Shown: one piece after another, positions 12,519 to 23,373 of the stretch
Layout: each line of letters starts with the position of its first letter
Position numbering within the stretch: position 1 is the first letter of the stretch
The notes under the pieces: model-generated
Told to the model about the DNA's origin: nothing
Seen by the model: the letters and a program-made list of their open reading frames with translations, nothing else
Database searches by the model: none
Position numbers and translations under genes: made by a program
Assembly: GCF_964340395.1 (NCBI RefSeq)
Contig: NC_135571.1
Location: 1,878,111 to 1,908,110 of the forward strand
Length of the DNA stretch: 30,000 bases
From: Glandiceps talaboti
Lineage: Eukaryota > Hemichordata > Enteropneusta > Spengelidae
Direction of reading: 5' to 3'

Positions 12519-13600
12519 CCTCCCGTAAGGGTACGGGAGGTATTAAAAGGGGAATGCCTGTCTGTGTGTGTGTGTGTGTGTCGGCTTGCTCAATTGTAAT
12601 GAAATTTGGGCTATATAATCTTTAGGGTAATAGCTAGACCTGATTAGGTTTTGAGCCAGATCTGTTAATGTTTAATTAGAGAAATTTGCATATTAATGAA
12701 ATCAACTAATTATGCAATATCTTAAGACTGCATACTCCAATTTCAATATAATTTAGTATATTCGTTAAACATAACAAAATACATTTGTCCTATAAAATTC
12801 GTTGATGTATGTTACAACGTTAATGAATATTTTGCATAATTAATTATTTTTGGTAATTAGGCTATATCTTAAGAATACATACTTCAAATTCAATATAATT
12901 TAGTACATACGTTAACCATAAGAAAACACATATGTCCTATCAATTTTGTTGATGCACCGTACAGTGTTAATGAATAATTTGCATAATTAATGATTTTCGG
13001 TAATTAGGCTATATCTTAAGAAAACATACTTCAATTCCAATATAATTCAGTACATACATTAACCATTACAATCGCATATGTCCTGTAAAGCTTGTTGGTG
13101 TACCTTTCAGTGTTAATGAATAATTTGCATAATTAATGATTCTTGGTAATTAGGCTATATCTTACGACTGCATGCTTCAATTTCAATATAATTCAGTACA
13201 TACATTAACCATAACAAATTGTATATGTCCTATAAAGTTAGTTGATGTACCTTACAGTGTTAATGAATAATTTGCATAATTAATGATTTTGGGTAATTAG
13301 GCTATATCTTAAGAATACATACTTCAATTCCAATATAATAATTCAGTACACACGTTAACCATAACAATTGCATATGTCCTGTAAAACTTGTTGGTGTACC
13401 TTACAGTGTTAATGAATAATTTCCATAATTAATGATTTTCGGTAATTAGGCTATATCTTAAGACTGCATTAAGCAGTATCATACACTCTTACATACATTA
13501 ACCTAAGAAAGCACGCTTGTCTAAAAAACAAAGCCTGTTACCATATTTTTTTTTAGTTTAATGAGTTATTTGCATAATTAGCGATTCCATTACGGGAGGC
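12519..13600. mobile_element. Inverted-repeat-bounded element with ~147-bp internal tandem repeats
   Basis: The left end reads ACCTCCCGTAAGGG (about 12519), itself part of a small hairpin CCTCCCGTA-AGGG-TACGGGAGG, and the right end reads TTACGGGAGGC (about 13589), giving 10-bp terminal inverted repeats CCTCCCGTAA. Just inside the left end is a TG microsatellite (about 12562-12581). The middle is five to six copies of a ~147-bp unit; GGCTATATCTTA occurs at 12860, 13007, 13153, 13300 and 13449. There is no transposase. The plan (short ends, microsatellite, tandem core) resembles non-autonomous elements of marine invertebrates with tandem cores, but the superfamily is not identified. Confidence 0.6.
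12690..13480. repeat. ~147-bp tandem repeat core
   Basis: Successive unit spacings measured on GGCTATATCTTA are 147, 146, 147 and 149 bp. Each unit contains AATATAATTCAGTACATAC, CATATGTCCT and AATTTGCATAATTAATGA. Units differ by scattered substitutions, so the array is older than the neighbouring microsatellites. Confidence 0.8.
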
Positions 13601-14120
13601 ATTCAGTTTTTAAATTTTAAATTCAAATTTTTAAAAATGACAACATATTACATATGTAAACTTAGCTTTTACTGACACCATGTACATTATTGGCAAAAAG
13701 TATCAACCAAGGAACATACACTGGCTGAACTTGGGGCTATCAATGTCTCGGTTGCAAGTATTTCAACTGTATTTCACATATTTTTCCCAAATAAAAATTG
13801 TGCAAGCAGAGACATTCCAACTTCCATCAAAAGGCTGTGAAGCGGAATATTTCCCTGTAGTCTCAACAGTATTATTTCGTGTTTGATTGAGTCCGTCGGG
13901 TGTCTTCAGATCTGACGCTATCTGACGCTCAATATGATGCTAGCTGAATCTGAATCTGAATCTGACGCCAACTTTATACTCGTGTACGTATGGGGTTTCT
14001 CCCAAATATGGTATTGCCCGGGTAATACAAATTCACCTGTTCGATCACTTTTTGTCGTCTGCGCCAGTCACCTGTCAACCGGTGAACATATCGACGATTG
14101 GCAGTTGTGTTTAATCGCAG
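13601..14120 (+). other. Region upstream of the RAG1-like exons
   Basis: Open frames at 13680-13886 and from 13934 carry no recognisable domain; the latter continues in frame into the RAG1-like Cys region. A GAATCT hexamer is triplicated at about 13944-13963. An acceptor-like TTTAATCGCAG ends at about 14120, immediately before sequence that aligns with the RAG1-like N-terminus, so coding probably begins at or after it. The true first exon was not identified. Confidence 0.35.
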
Positions 14121-15198
14121 AAAGTATGTGGAAAACAATATCGACACATCAAAACTACCTAAAAAACCACTGCCGTGTGTGTTCAAAACGAATTCCTTCA
14201 AAGACCACAGTCTATAAATGTTCTAGTTTTGGCGAAGATTTACTTGGTTGTTTCGGGGTCAGCGTTTGTGGTGACAGTGGAGACATACACCCTGTGAACT
14301 TTTGTAACAATTGTAAGAGGAGTGTTACCACGTTCAAGAAAGCCCAGGCCACCGGTAAACAGTATTCCCCTGGAACTACTGTTGCACAATGGTGTAAACA
14401 TCCAAGAGTTGGTACATGTCTCGTTTGCGAAAGGTCAAACCCTGGGAGGAATGTAAAAGAGAGAAAAAACAGAGGAATGGCAAATGCGCCCAAGTGTGAG
14501 TGATCATTACGATCCCCCTAACACTAAGCATGTAAAACTTAGTGATCAAGCCGCTGTCGATACAGTACACTACCAATATACTGTAAACATGATACGTCTA
14601 AAGTCAGCCAAGACTTTGAACGTTGACAGTTTACATGTCGATAGATTCCCACAGGGTGTGAACAGTGACTTGATATGTTCTATCTGTAAACAAGTCTTCT
14701 GTGAGCCAGTTCTCATAGACTGTACTTGTGAAGGTGGTGGGCATATATTCTGTGCACAGTGCATTTCAGAATGGGTGACAACTGCAAATAGTTGTCCTGT
14801 GTATCGTACACCGATTACATGTTCCTCTGTTTCGTCTGTCCCAAATATTGTGATGAATTTGTTGTCTTGTCTGAATGTTAAATGTGAGGATTGTGTTAGA
14901 GGATGCAAATGTGTTGTGCAGTTAGAAGACCTAGCCAAACATCAACTCGCCTGTCGATATGTCAATTATGCCCCCATTCATTGTTGATCATGACTACTGT
15001 ACATCTACTGGAAATTCTAAAAACCAACCGTCTGATGACATACATGTAGAAAAGGCTATTTCAATGTTAATAAAATATGATGTCCTGGAAAAAACAGATG
15101 GTTTTGAAGCCTTGACAACTGCCTGTATCAGAAAGAAGCTGTCTGATACACCTGGTTACAAATCTGGAGTACCAATCAAATTCAAGACTGGTGGCCAG
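14121..15198 (+). pseudogene. RAG1L: RAG1-like N-terminal exon: Cys/His region, RING, two frame changes
   Basis: From about 14165 one frame gives CRVCSKR, DIHPVNFCNNCK and TCLVCERS, matching the arrangement CRxC ... HPxxFCxxC ... CxxC of the RAG1 region upstream of its zinc-binding dimerisation domain. The frame must change between 14457 and 14503 (an A6 run lies at 14465) to read SDLICSICKQVF ... GGHIFCAQC ... SCPVYRTP, a RING finger, then CVVQLEDLAKHQLAC, like the RAG1 zinc finger after its RING. In CPVY the expected cysteine is tyrosine (TAT at 14802). A second change between 14935 and 14987 (a C5 run at 14971) leads to DIHVEKAISMLIKYDVL and ends KFKTGGQ at a CAG/GTAATG donor after 15198. 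Both changes correspond to one extra base, and both sit near homopolymers, so assembly error is a real alternative to decay. Confidence 0.8.
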
Positions 15199-15832
15199 GT
15201 AATGCAACCATAAATCATTATTTATTTTAATATTTTTATCTGTGTTTACTGATGGCTTTACAAAACTGTTGACTGTGTTACCATAAAGTAGGAAAATACT
15301 TTCAGAACCACTCCATAAATCTTTGTTTCAAGTACCATGGTGAAGGTTGTTATTTTATTTATTTATTATTTATTTTATCATTATTTTTTTTTATTTTTTT
15401 TTTTGGTGGGGTGTCAGTATAGAAGTACATAATGCATGCACATGTATCATTTTTGCATATATCCACCAAGAAACTTTTAACATCTACAACCTACAAAACC
15501 ATCACATATGGTGGCTGTGCATTTTCATATGCTGCGCCTAAACTATGGAACGTACTACCACTCGACATTAGAGAATCTCCAAACTTGGAAACTTTCAAAA
15601 GAAAACTGAAAACGCACTTATTCTCCAAAGCATACAGTGTGGTTTAGCCATTGAGCGTCATAGAGCAAAACAATGTTTTTGGATTTTGGCGCTATATAAA
15701 CTTTGCTGATTGATTGATTGATTGATATATCAATATACATATTTGTGTGTGTGTTTGTTTGTGCATGTACATGTATGTATCAATGTAAGCATGCATCATG
15801 TACATAAATCTGTGGAATTTAATTTTTTTCAG
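15199..15832 (+). other. Intron of the RAG1-like gene
   Basis: It runs from GTAATG to AATTTTTTTCAG, phase 0 on both sides. It contains a T-rich tract (about 15346-15404), a truncated CR1-like LINE end and a TTGA tail. The short TG run after 15740 is ordinary microsatellite. Confidence 0.7.
15466..15727 (+). mobile_element. 5'-truncated CR1-like LINE, 3' end
   Basis: Translation to the stop at 15645-15647 gives YGGCAFSYAAPKLWNVLPLD and then ETFKRKLKTHLFSKAYS, the well-known C-terminal end of CR1/L2-type reverse-transcriptase proteins. The 3' untranslated end TTTTGGCGCTATATAAACTT is followed by a TTGA repeat tail, as in many CR1-like elements. It shares this end with the copy at 25032-25510. 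Only the last ~60 codons remain; the element lies within an intron of the RAG1-like gene, in the same orientation. Confidence 0.85.
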
Positions 15833-15976
15833 CCATTATGTCTGACATATACGCCCCAGTCAAGGAAAGGCTCGTCTGACGCCACTGACAGGACCAAAGC
15901 TGCCCGGGCTATGTGGGTGGAAAATGTCAGAACAAACATTTACATCATTACTATGGCTTATCAGTTTATGGTAATT
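15833..15976 (+). CDS. RAG1L: RAG1-like exon after the TGGQ junction
   Basis: A good acceptor (TTTTTTTCAG) opens a frame PLCLTYTPQSRKGSSDATD then AARAMWVENVRTNIYII. Joined to the previous exon it reads KTGGQ-PLCLTYTPQ, comparable to the start of the RAG1 nonamer-binding region, where a GGRPR motif is followed by basic residues. The 3' border is either 15970 (ATG/GTAATT) or 15976 (ATT/GTGAGT), both phase 0. Confidence 0.6.
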
Positions 15977-16594
15977 GTGAGTTTGATGAGTGTGTAGACG
16001 TTGTCATTCACACATTTCAGTTAACGCATTGGTGGTTATTTTATACAAGCCCCTCCTTAAGATGAATATGCATGAAAATTTAGCTATTGTCCTCTGTTTG
16101 TGCTTGTCGCTAATACAGTTCTCTGATTGGCCTTATTTATATCCTGATGACATTCGCTAGACCTCGGATGTTCCATCCTCGATAGCGTTGTTCGACTGTG
16201 TGTCATATTTTATCGGAAGAACATCCGAGGGCTAGCTGATAGACTAGCTTAGTGCCTGATATACCTGAAGGTGCTTGGCTCCTACTGAAGTCAAGTCTAG
16301 TCATGGAATAAATTGAGACTACTTAAACAGTAAGTAATTACAACTTTGTGAGTTCAAAAACACAATTACATTTGTATTTACCCTTTGCACATAATTTAAA
16401 ATTAATTAATATAAACATCTAGAGCATAATAAACATACTTTAGCATAACAAACATACATGTATTGGTATTCTCTATATATATTCATGTGAGATATTAACA
16501 TATTTGTTTGTCTCACAATGTAGAAACTTAGAAATAATTAACCATTGATAGCGATGCTAATTACTTTCTGACTAGATGGTTGCGAAATTGGAAG
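15977..16594 (+). other. Intron of the RAG1-like gene with a hairpin
   Basis: AT-rich. Contains an inverted repeat at 16156-16236 (GCTAGACCTCGGATGTTC against its complement, 18-bp arms, one mismatch). No coding sequence is supported. The 3' border is 16575 or 16594, depending on the acceptor used. Confidence 0.5.
16156..16236. repeat. Inverted repeat, 18-bp arms
   Basis: GCTAGACCTCGGATGTTC (16156-16173) pairs with GAACATCCGAGGGCTAGC (16219-16236) with a single mismatch around a 45-base spacer. It could be the folded core of a small element; nothing ties it to a known family. Confidence 0.65.
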
Positions 16595-16791
16595 GTAAAG
16601 CTTGGAAGTGAACACCGTGACAGACAAATATCCATCACAAAGCGGTATACCCTATTTGCAGAAAATCTGCCCTTTCTTTTTACTGTGAAAGGGCCAGATG
16701 GAAAGCAAGACACTGAGATTCGGCTTTCACCTTGTGTTGCTGTTCAAGATCTCGTGTGTGCAGTTGACCGTTACTTGGATTATTTAGTCAG
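16595..16791 (+). CDS. RAG1L: RAG1-like exon before the catalytic core
   Basis: The frame reads VKLGSEHRDRQISITKRYTL and later QDLVCAVDRYLDYLV and ends at CAG/GTAATT (phase 2). Two acceptors are possible: 16575 (after CTAG; would leave a phase mismatch with the preceding exon) or 16594 (GGAAG; phase 0 and consistent). The first lies in a better context, so the start is uncertain. No catalytic residue is assigned here. Confidence 0.6.
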
Positions 16792-16850
16792 GTAATTTTA
16801 ATATTTCATAGCCATGTAATCTGATGTACAGAGAAATTATATTTTTTGTT

Positions 16851-16876
16851 CTAGAAATTTCATGGGAAATTTCTAG
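16851..16876. repeat. Perfect 11-bp palindromic hairpin
   Basis: CTAGAAATTTC and GAAATTTCTAG flank the loop ATGG exactly. The sequence just after it (TTTCTAGTCCTGAAGGGGTT and on to 16892) recurs in altered form at 22968-22990, so it may be the end of a small interspersed element. Confidence 0.65.
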
Positions 16877-17109
16877 TCCTGAAGGGGTTAAACATGTTTG
16901 GAATGATTATCAAACTATCAAATTAGTTTTGAATCAGGGAACAATATCTAACAGTTAACACACAACATCAGATTTAGTTATTTAATTTGTTATTTAATTG
17001 ATTTTCTGTAAATGTACTTCATATGAACAGACATTACAGATAATATTTTCTTTTCTCTCACGCCAACAGTGGTTCTTGTCGTCAAGCTTTACCTTTACTG
17101 TTTTTACAG

Positions 17110-17355
17110 GGTCAACAAGCTAACCCACCATGATGACACATTACCAGAAAATGAGATCATAGTCAAAGTAGGGGGAGATAAAGGAGTTGGTACCACCAAA
17201 AGTGTCTTCCAGGTGTGTAATGTTGAAAAGCCAAACAGCGCCAAAAATACAATAGTGTTTAACGTCTTTAAAGCAAGTGATTCTGAGCCAAACATGAGGA
17301 CAGCTATGAAAGTGAACGACGGTCAAGTTGATGCTCTAGATGGACATGTGTGGAG
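17110..17355 (+). CDS. RAG1L: RAG1-like exon carrying the first catalytic Asp
   Basis: Acceptor TTTTTACAG and donor GAG/GTGAGT; phase 2 on both sides. It encodes NEIIVKVGGDKGVGTTKSVF and VEKPNSAKNTIVFNVFKASD. The Asp of GGDKG (17177-17179) corresponds to RAG1 Asp600 (context ESCDGMGD), and the downstream KPNS matches the KPNS of RAG1. It ends VDALDGHVW-R, the Arg being completed across the intron. It reads cleanly, with no stop. Confidence 0.82.
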
Positions 17356-20300
17356 GTGAGTAGTGTGTAAATTATACGGTATCATACTGTAGTGTAGTGT
17401 AGTGTAGTGTAGCATACCATAGTATATTATAGACTGCTGTAGTTTAGTGTAGCATACCATGGTGTAGTGTAGTATAGACTACTGTAGTGTAGTGTAGCAT
17501 ACCATAGTGTAGAGTTGTGTAGACAACTGTAGTGTAGTGTAGCATACCATGGTGTAGTGTAGTATATTATAGACTACTGTAGTGTAGTGTAGCATACCAT
17601 AGTGTAGTGTAGTATATTATAGACTACTGTAGTGTATTGTAGCATATCATAGCGTAGTGTAGTATATTATAGACTGCTGTAGTGTAGTGTAGCATACCAT
17701 AGTGTAGTGTAGTATATTATAGACTACTGTAGTGTAGTGTAGCATACCATAGTGTAGTGTAGTATATTATAGACTACTGTAGTGTAGTGTAGCATACCAT
17801 AGTGTAGTGTAGTATATTATGGACTACTGTAGTGTAGTGTAGCATACCATAGTGTAGTGTAGTATATTATAGACTACTGTAGTGTAGTGTAGCATACCAT
17901 AGTGTAGTGTAGTATATTATAGACTACTGTAGTGTAGTATAGCATACCATGGTGTAGTGTAGTATATTATGGACTGCTGTAGTGTAGTGTAGCATACCAT
18001 AGTGTAGTGTTGTATAGTATAGACTACTGTAGTGTAGTGTAGCATACCATAGTGTAGTGTAGTATATTATGGACTACTGTAGTGTAGTGTAGCATATCAT
18101 AGTGTAGTGTAGTATATTATAGACTACTGTAGTGTAGTGTAGCATACCATAGTGTAGTGTTGTATATTATAGACTACTGTAGTGTAGTGTAGTATATCAT
18201 AGTGTAGTGTAGTATATTATGGACTACTGTAGTGTAGTGTAGCATACCATAGTGTAGTGTAGTATATTATAGACTACTGTAGTGTAGTGTAGCATATCAT
18301 AGTGTAGTGTAGTATATTATAGACTACTGTAGTGTAGTGTAGCATACCATAGTGTAGTGTAGTATATTTGGACTACTGTAGTGTAGCGTAGCATACTATA
18401 GTGTAGTGTAGTATATTATAGACTACTGTAGTGTAGTGTAGCATACCATAGTGTAGTGTAGTATATTATAGACTACTGTAGTGTAGTGTAGCATACCATA
18501 GTGTAGTGTAGTATATTATAGACTACTGTAGTGTAGTGTAGCATATCATAGTGTAGTGTAGTATATTATAGACTACTGTAGTGTAGTGTAGCATACCATA
18601 GTGTAGTGTAGTATATTATAGACTGCAGTAGTGTAGTGTAGCATACCATAGTGTAGTGTAGTATATTGTAGACTACTGTAGCATAGTGTAGCATACCATG
18701 GTGTAGTGTAGTATATTATAGACTACTGTAGTGTAGTGTAGCATACCATAGTTTAGTGTAGTATATTATGGACTACTGTAGTGTAGTGTAGCATACCATA
18801 GTGTAGTGTAGTATATTATAGACTACTGTAGTGTAGTGTAGCATACCATGGTGTAGTGTAGTATATTATAGACTACTGTAGTGTAGTGTAGCATACCATA
18901 GTGTAGTGTAGTATATTATGGACTACTGTAGTGTAGTGTAGTGTAGCATACCATAGTGTAGTGTAGTATATTATGGACTACTGTAGTGTAGTGTAGCATA
19001 CCATAGTGTAGTGTAGTATATTATGGACTACTGTAGTGTAGTGTAGCATACCATAGTGTAGTGTAGTATATTATAGACTACTGTAGTGTAGTGTAGCATA
19101 CCATGGTGTAGTGTAGTATATTATAGACTACTGTAGTGTAGTGTAGCATACCATAGTTTAGTGTAGTATATTATAGACAACTGTAGTGTAGTGTAGCATA
19201 TCATAGTTTAGTGTAGTATATTATAGACTACTGTAGTGTAGTGTAGCATATCATGTAGTATATTATAGACTACTGTAGTGTAGTGTAGCATACCATAGTG
19301 TAGTGTAGTATATTATAGACTACTGTAGTGTAGTGTAGCATATCATGTGGTATATTATAGACTACTGTAGTGTAGTGTAGCATACCATAGTGTAGTGTAG
19401 TATATTATGGACTACTGTAGTGTAGTGTAGCATATCATAGTGTAGTGTAGTATATTATAGACTACTGTAGTGTAGTGTAGCATACCATAGTGTAGTGTAG
19501 TATATTATAGACTACTGTAGTGTAGTGTAGCATACCATAGTGTAGTGTAGTATATTATAGACTACTGTAGTGTAGTGTAGCATACCATAGTGTAGTGTTG
19601 TATATTATAGACTACTGTAGTGTAGTGTAGCATACCATAGTGTAGTGTAGTATATTATTGACTACTGTAGTGTAGTGTAGCATACCATAGTGTAGTGTAG
19701 TATATTATAGACTACTGTAGTGTAGTGTAGCATACCATAGTGTAGTGTAGTATATTATAGACTACTGTAGTGTAGTGTAGCATACCATAGTGTAGTGTAG
19801 TATATTATAGACTACTGTAGTGTAGTGTAGCATACCATAGTGTAGTGTTGTATATTATAGATTACTGTAGTGTAGTGTAGTGTAGAATATTATTGACTAC
19901 TGTAGTGTAGTGTAGCATACCATAGTGTAGTGTAGTATATTATAGACTACTGTAGTGTAGTGTAGCATACCATAGTGTGGTGTAGTATATTATAGACTGC
20001 TGTAGTGTAGTGTAGCATACCATAGTGTAGTGTTGTATATTATAGATTACTGTAGTGTAGTGTAGTGTAGTATATTATAGACTACTGTAGTGTAGTGTAG
20101 CATACCATAGTGTAGTGTAGTATATTATTGACTACTTTAGTGTAGTGTAGCATACCATAGTGTAGTGTTGTATATTATAGATTACTGTAGTGTAGTGTAG
20201 TGTAGTATATTATAGACTACTGTAGTGTAGTGTAGCATACCATAGTGTAGTGTAGTATATTATTGACTACTGTAGTGTAGTGTAGCATACCATAGTGTAG

Positions 20301-22637
20301 TGTAGTATATTATAGACTACTTTAGTGTAGTGTAGCATACCATAGTGATAGTGTAGTATATTATAGACTACTGTAGTGTAGTGTTGCATACCATAGTGTA
20401 GTGTAGTATATTATAGACTAATGTAGTGTAGTGTAGCATACCATAGTGTAGTGTAGTATATTATAGACTAATGTAGTGTAGTGTAGCATACCATAGTGAT
20501 AGTGTAGTATATTATAGACTACTGTAGTGTAGTGTAGCATACCATAGTGTAGTGTAGATAGTATATTATAGACTACTATAGTGTAGTGTAGCATACCATA
20601 GTGTAGTGTAGTATATTATAGACTAATGTAGTGTAGTGTAGCATACCATGGTGTAGTGTTGTATATTATGGACTAATGTAGTGTAGTGTAGTGTAGTATA
20701 CCATAGTGTAGTGTAGTGTAGCATATCATAGTGTAGTGTAGTATATTATAGACTAATGTAGTGTAGTGTAGCATACCATAGTGATAGTGTAGTATATTAT
20801 AGACTACTGTAGTGTAGTGTACCATACCATAGTGTAGTGTAGTATATTATGGACTAATGTAGTGTAGTGTAGCATATACCATAGTGTAGTGTAGTATATT
20901 ATGGACTACTGTAGTGTAGTGTAGCATACCATAATGTAGTGTAGTATATTATGGACTACTGTAGTGTAGTGTAGCATACCATAGTGATAGTGTAGTATAT
21001 TATAGACTACTGTAGTGTAGTGTTGCATACCATAGTGTAGTGTAGTATATTATAGACTGCTGTAGTGTAGTGTAGCATACCATAGTGTAGTGTAGTATAT
21101 TATGGACTACTGTAGTGTAGTGTAGCATACCATAGTGTAGTGTTGTATATTATGGACTACTGTAGTGTAGTGTAGCATACCATAGTGTAGTGTAGTATAT
21201 TGTACACTACTGTAGTGTAGTGTAGCATACCATAGTGTAGTGTTGTATATTATAGACTACTGTAGTGTAGTGTAGCATATCATAGTGTAGTGTAGTATAT
21301 TATAGACTACTGTAGTGTAGTGTAGCATACCATAGTGTAGTGTAGTATATTATAGACTGCTGTAGTGTAGTGTAGCATATCATAGTGTAGTGTAGTATAT
21401 TATAGACTACTGTAGTGTAGTGTAGCATACCATAGTGTAGTGTAGTATATTATAGACTACTGTAGTGTAGTGTAGCATACCATAGTGTAGTGTTGTATAT
21501 TATAGACTACTGTAGTGTAGTGTAGCATACCATAGTGTAGTGTAGTATATTATGGACTGCTGTAGTGTAGTGTAGCATACCATGGTGTAGTGTAGTATAT
21601 TATAGACTACTGTAGTGTAGTGTAGCATACCATAGTGTAGTGTAGTATATTATGGACTACTGTAGTGTAGTGTAGCATACCATAGTGTAGTGTAGTATAT
21701 TATAGACTACTGTAGTGTAGTGTAGTGTAGCATACCATAGTGTAGTGTAGTGTAGCATACCATAGTGTAGTGTAGTATATTATAGACTACTGTAGTGTAG
21801 TGTAGCATACCATAGTGTAGTGTAGTATATTATAGACTACTGTAGTGTAGTGTAGCATACTATAGTGTAGTGTAGTATATTATAGATTACTGTAGTGTAG
21901 TGTAGCATACCATAGTGTAGTGTAGTATATTATGGACTACTGTAGTGTAGTGTAGCATACTATAGTGTAGTGTAGTATATTATAGATTACTGTAGTGTAG
22001 TGTAGCATACTATAGTGTAGTGTAGTATATTATGGACTACTGTAGTGTAGTGTAGCATACCATAGTGTAGTGTAGTATATTATGGACTACTGTAGTGTAG
22101 CGTAGCATACCATAGTGTAGTGTAGTATATTATAGACTACTGTAGTGTAGTGTAGCATACCATAGTGTAGTGTAGTATATTATGGACTGCTGTAGTGTAG
22201 TGTAGCATACCATGGTGTAGTGTAGTATATTATAGACTACTGTAGTGTAGTGTAGCATACCATAGTGTAGTGTTGTATATTATAGACTACTGTAGTGTAG
22301 TGTAGCATACCATAGTGTAGTGTTGTATATTATAGACTACTGTAGTGTAGTGTAGCATACCATAGTGTAGTGTAGTATATTATGGACTGCTGTAGTGTAG
22401 TGTAGCATACCATGGTGTAGTGTAGTATATTATAGACTACTGTAGTGTAGTGTAGCATACCATAGTGTAGTGTAGTATATTATGGACTACTGTAGTGTAG
22501 TGTAGCATACCATAGTGTAGTGTAGTATATTATGGACTATTGTAGTGTAGTGTAGCATACCATAGTGTAGTGCAGTGTACTTTAGTGTGATGTGTTCTGT
22601 GTTAATCTAGAGATAATTAATATATGTGATATTTCAG
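17356..22637 (+). other. Intron almost filled by a minisatellite
   Basis: 5,282 bp from GTGAGT to TGATATTTCAG, phase 2. All but about 25 bases at the left and about 50 at the right is a tandem array. TAG occurs so often that every plus frame is closed, so no hidden exon is present. Confidence 0.85.
17380..22590. repeat. 50-bp minisatellite, about 104 copies
   Basis: The unit is ten pentamers: AGTGT AGTGT AGCAT ACCAT AGTGT, then AGTGT AGTAT ATTAT AGACT ACTGT. Total length of about 5.2 kb gives roughly 104 units. Common variants are CATAT for CATAC, GGACT for AGACT, TGTTG for TGTAG and ACTGCTG for ACTACTG. Many length variants are gains or losses of one or two pentamers (for example the extra AGTGT at about 18930; the loss near 19250). 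C is scarce on the plus strand. A TAGTG pentanucleotide is the likely ancestor. Confidence 0.97.
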
Positions 22638-22714
22638 AGATAAGACCATAGTAGTGCATATCATGGGAGACTATGAGTATCTAACCAGAATGTATGGTTT
22701 GTCAGGAGCAAGTG
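22638..22714 (+). CDS. RAG1L: RAG1-like exon carrying the second catalytic Asp
   Basis: A 77-base exon between CAG and GTAAGT; phase 2 in, phase 1 out. It reads DKTIVVHIMGDYEYLTRMYG then LSGASG. The Asp of MGDYEYL (22669-22671) is the equivalent of RAG1 Asp708 (context GYDEKL) because the first zinc cysteine follows at exactly +19 in both. The beta-strand-like IVVHIM just before it fits the RNase-H fold. The distance from the first Asp is 70 residues, shorter than in RAG1. Confidence 0.85.
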
Positions 22715-23064
22715 GTAAGTTAGTCTTTGCTCATATACTTGGCATGTTTTACTATACTTTCACACTTTCTTCGCTAGAAATGACTCTGAATTAATACAGC
22801 AACTTGATTTTTTGTGAACATCTTTGTAATGTAAGAATGTTACTTCACTTGGAAGTAAAATTTCTTGAATTTTTATCTTTAATTTTAATGTTTATTTTAC
22901 CTTACCTTACACTACACAACAATTACAGAGAACCAATAATTTGTATTCAACAACTTTGGCCTGAAAGTTTCTAGACCTAAAGGGATTAAAAGCCAGTTGT
23001 TAGACCTACTGCTGAATATTATGCATGCCACTAAGTATGATAATTTCTTTGTTCAACTATACAG

Positions 23065-23271
23065 GCAAATATTTTTGTCTTTGGTGTTATATCACCAAAT
23101 CAGATGCCATGATACCCCCTGACCAGAAAGCACCAAACCAAAGTAGGAGTCTCCATGACATACAAGAATATCATGACAAGTTAGTTGAAGCAGGAGCACA
23201 TCGGAGCAAAGCTTCAGAATTTATGAACTGCATCAACAAGCCATATTTCAACATTCCATTGGAAAGGGTTT
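23065..23271 (+). CDS. RAG1L: RAG1-like exon with CLWC zinc pair
   Basis: It follows acceptor ACTATACAG in phase 1. KYFCLWCYITKSDAM corresponds to RAG1 SVYICTLCDATRLEA, whose cysteines bind zinc. Then come NQSRSLHDIQEYHDK and NKPYFNIPLERV, like the RAG1 segment ending KPFIETVPS. The 3' border is unsure: 23267 (GTTTGT donor) or 23271 (GTAACT donor, which gives the phase 1 needed by the next exon). Confidence 0.8.
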
Positions 23272-23373
23272 GTAACTCTTATTAACATTAATTCAATTAA
23301 GTTTAGTTTGAGGTTTGAGGTTCCAAATTGTTAAACATTCTTTTTTCTTTTGTATCACTGGTGTCAATACCAG

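Noticed and set aside
14496-14656. An intron from GTGAGT to CCCACAG to explain the first frame change
   Set aside because: It would not restore the RING frame, and the sequence it removes reads as plausible protein in the RING frame; a simple one-base change is more likely.
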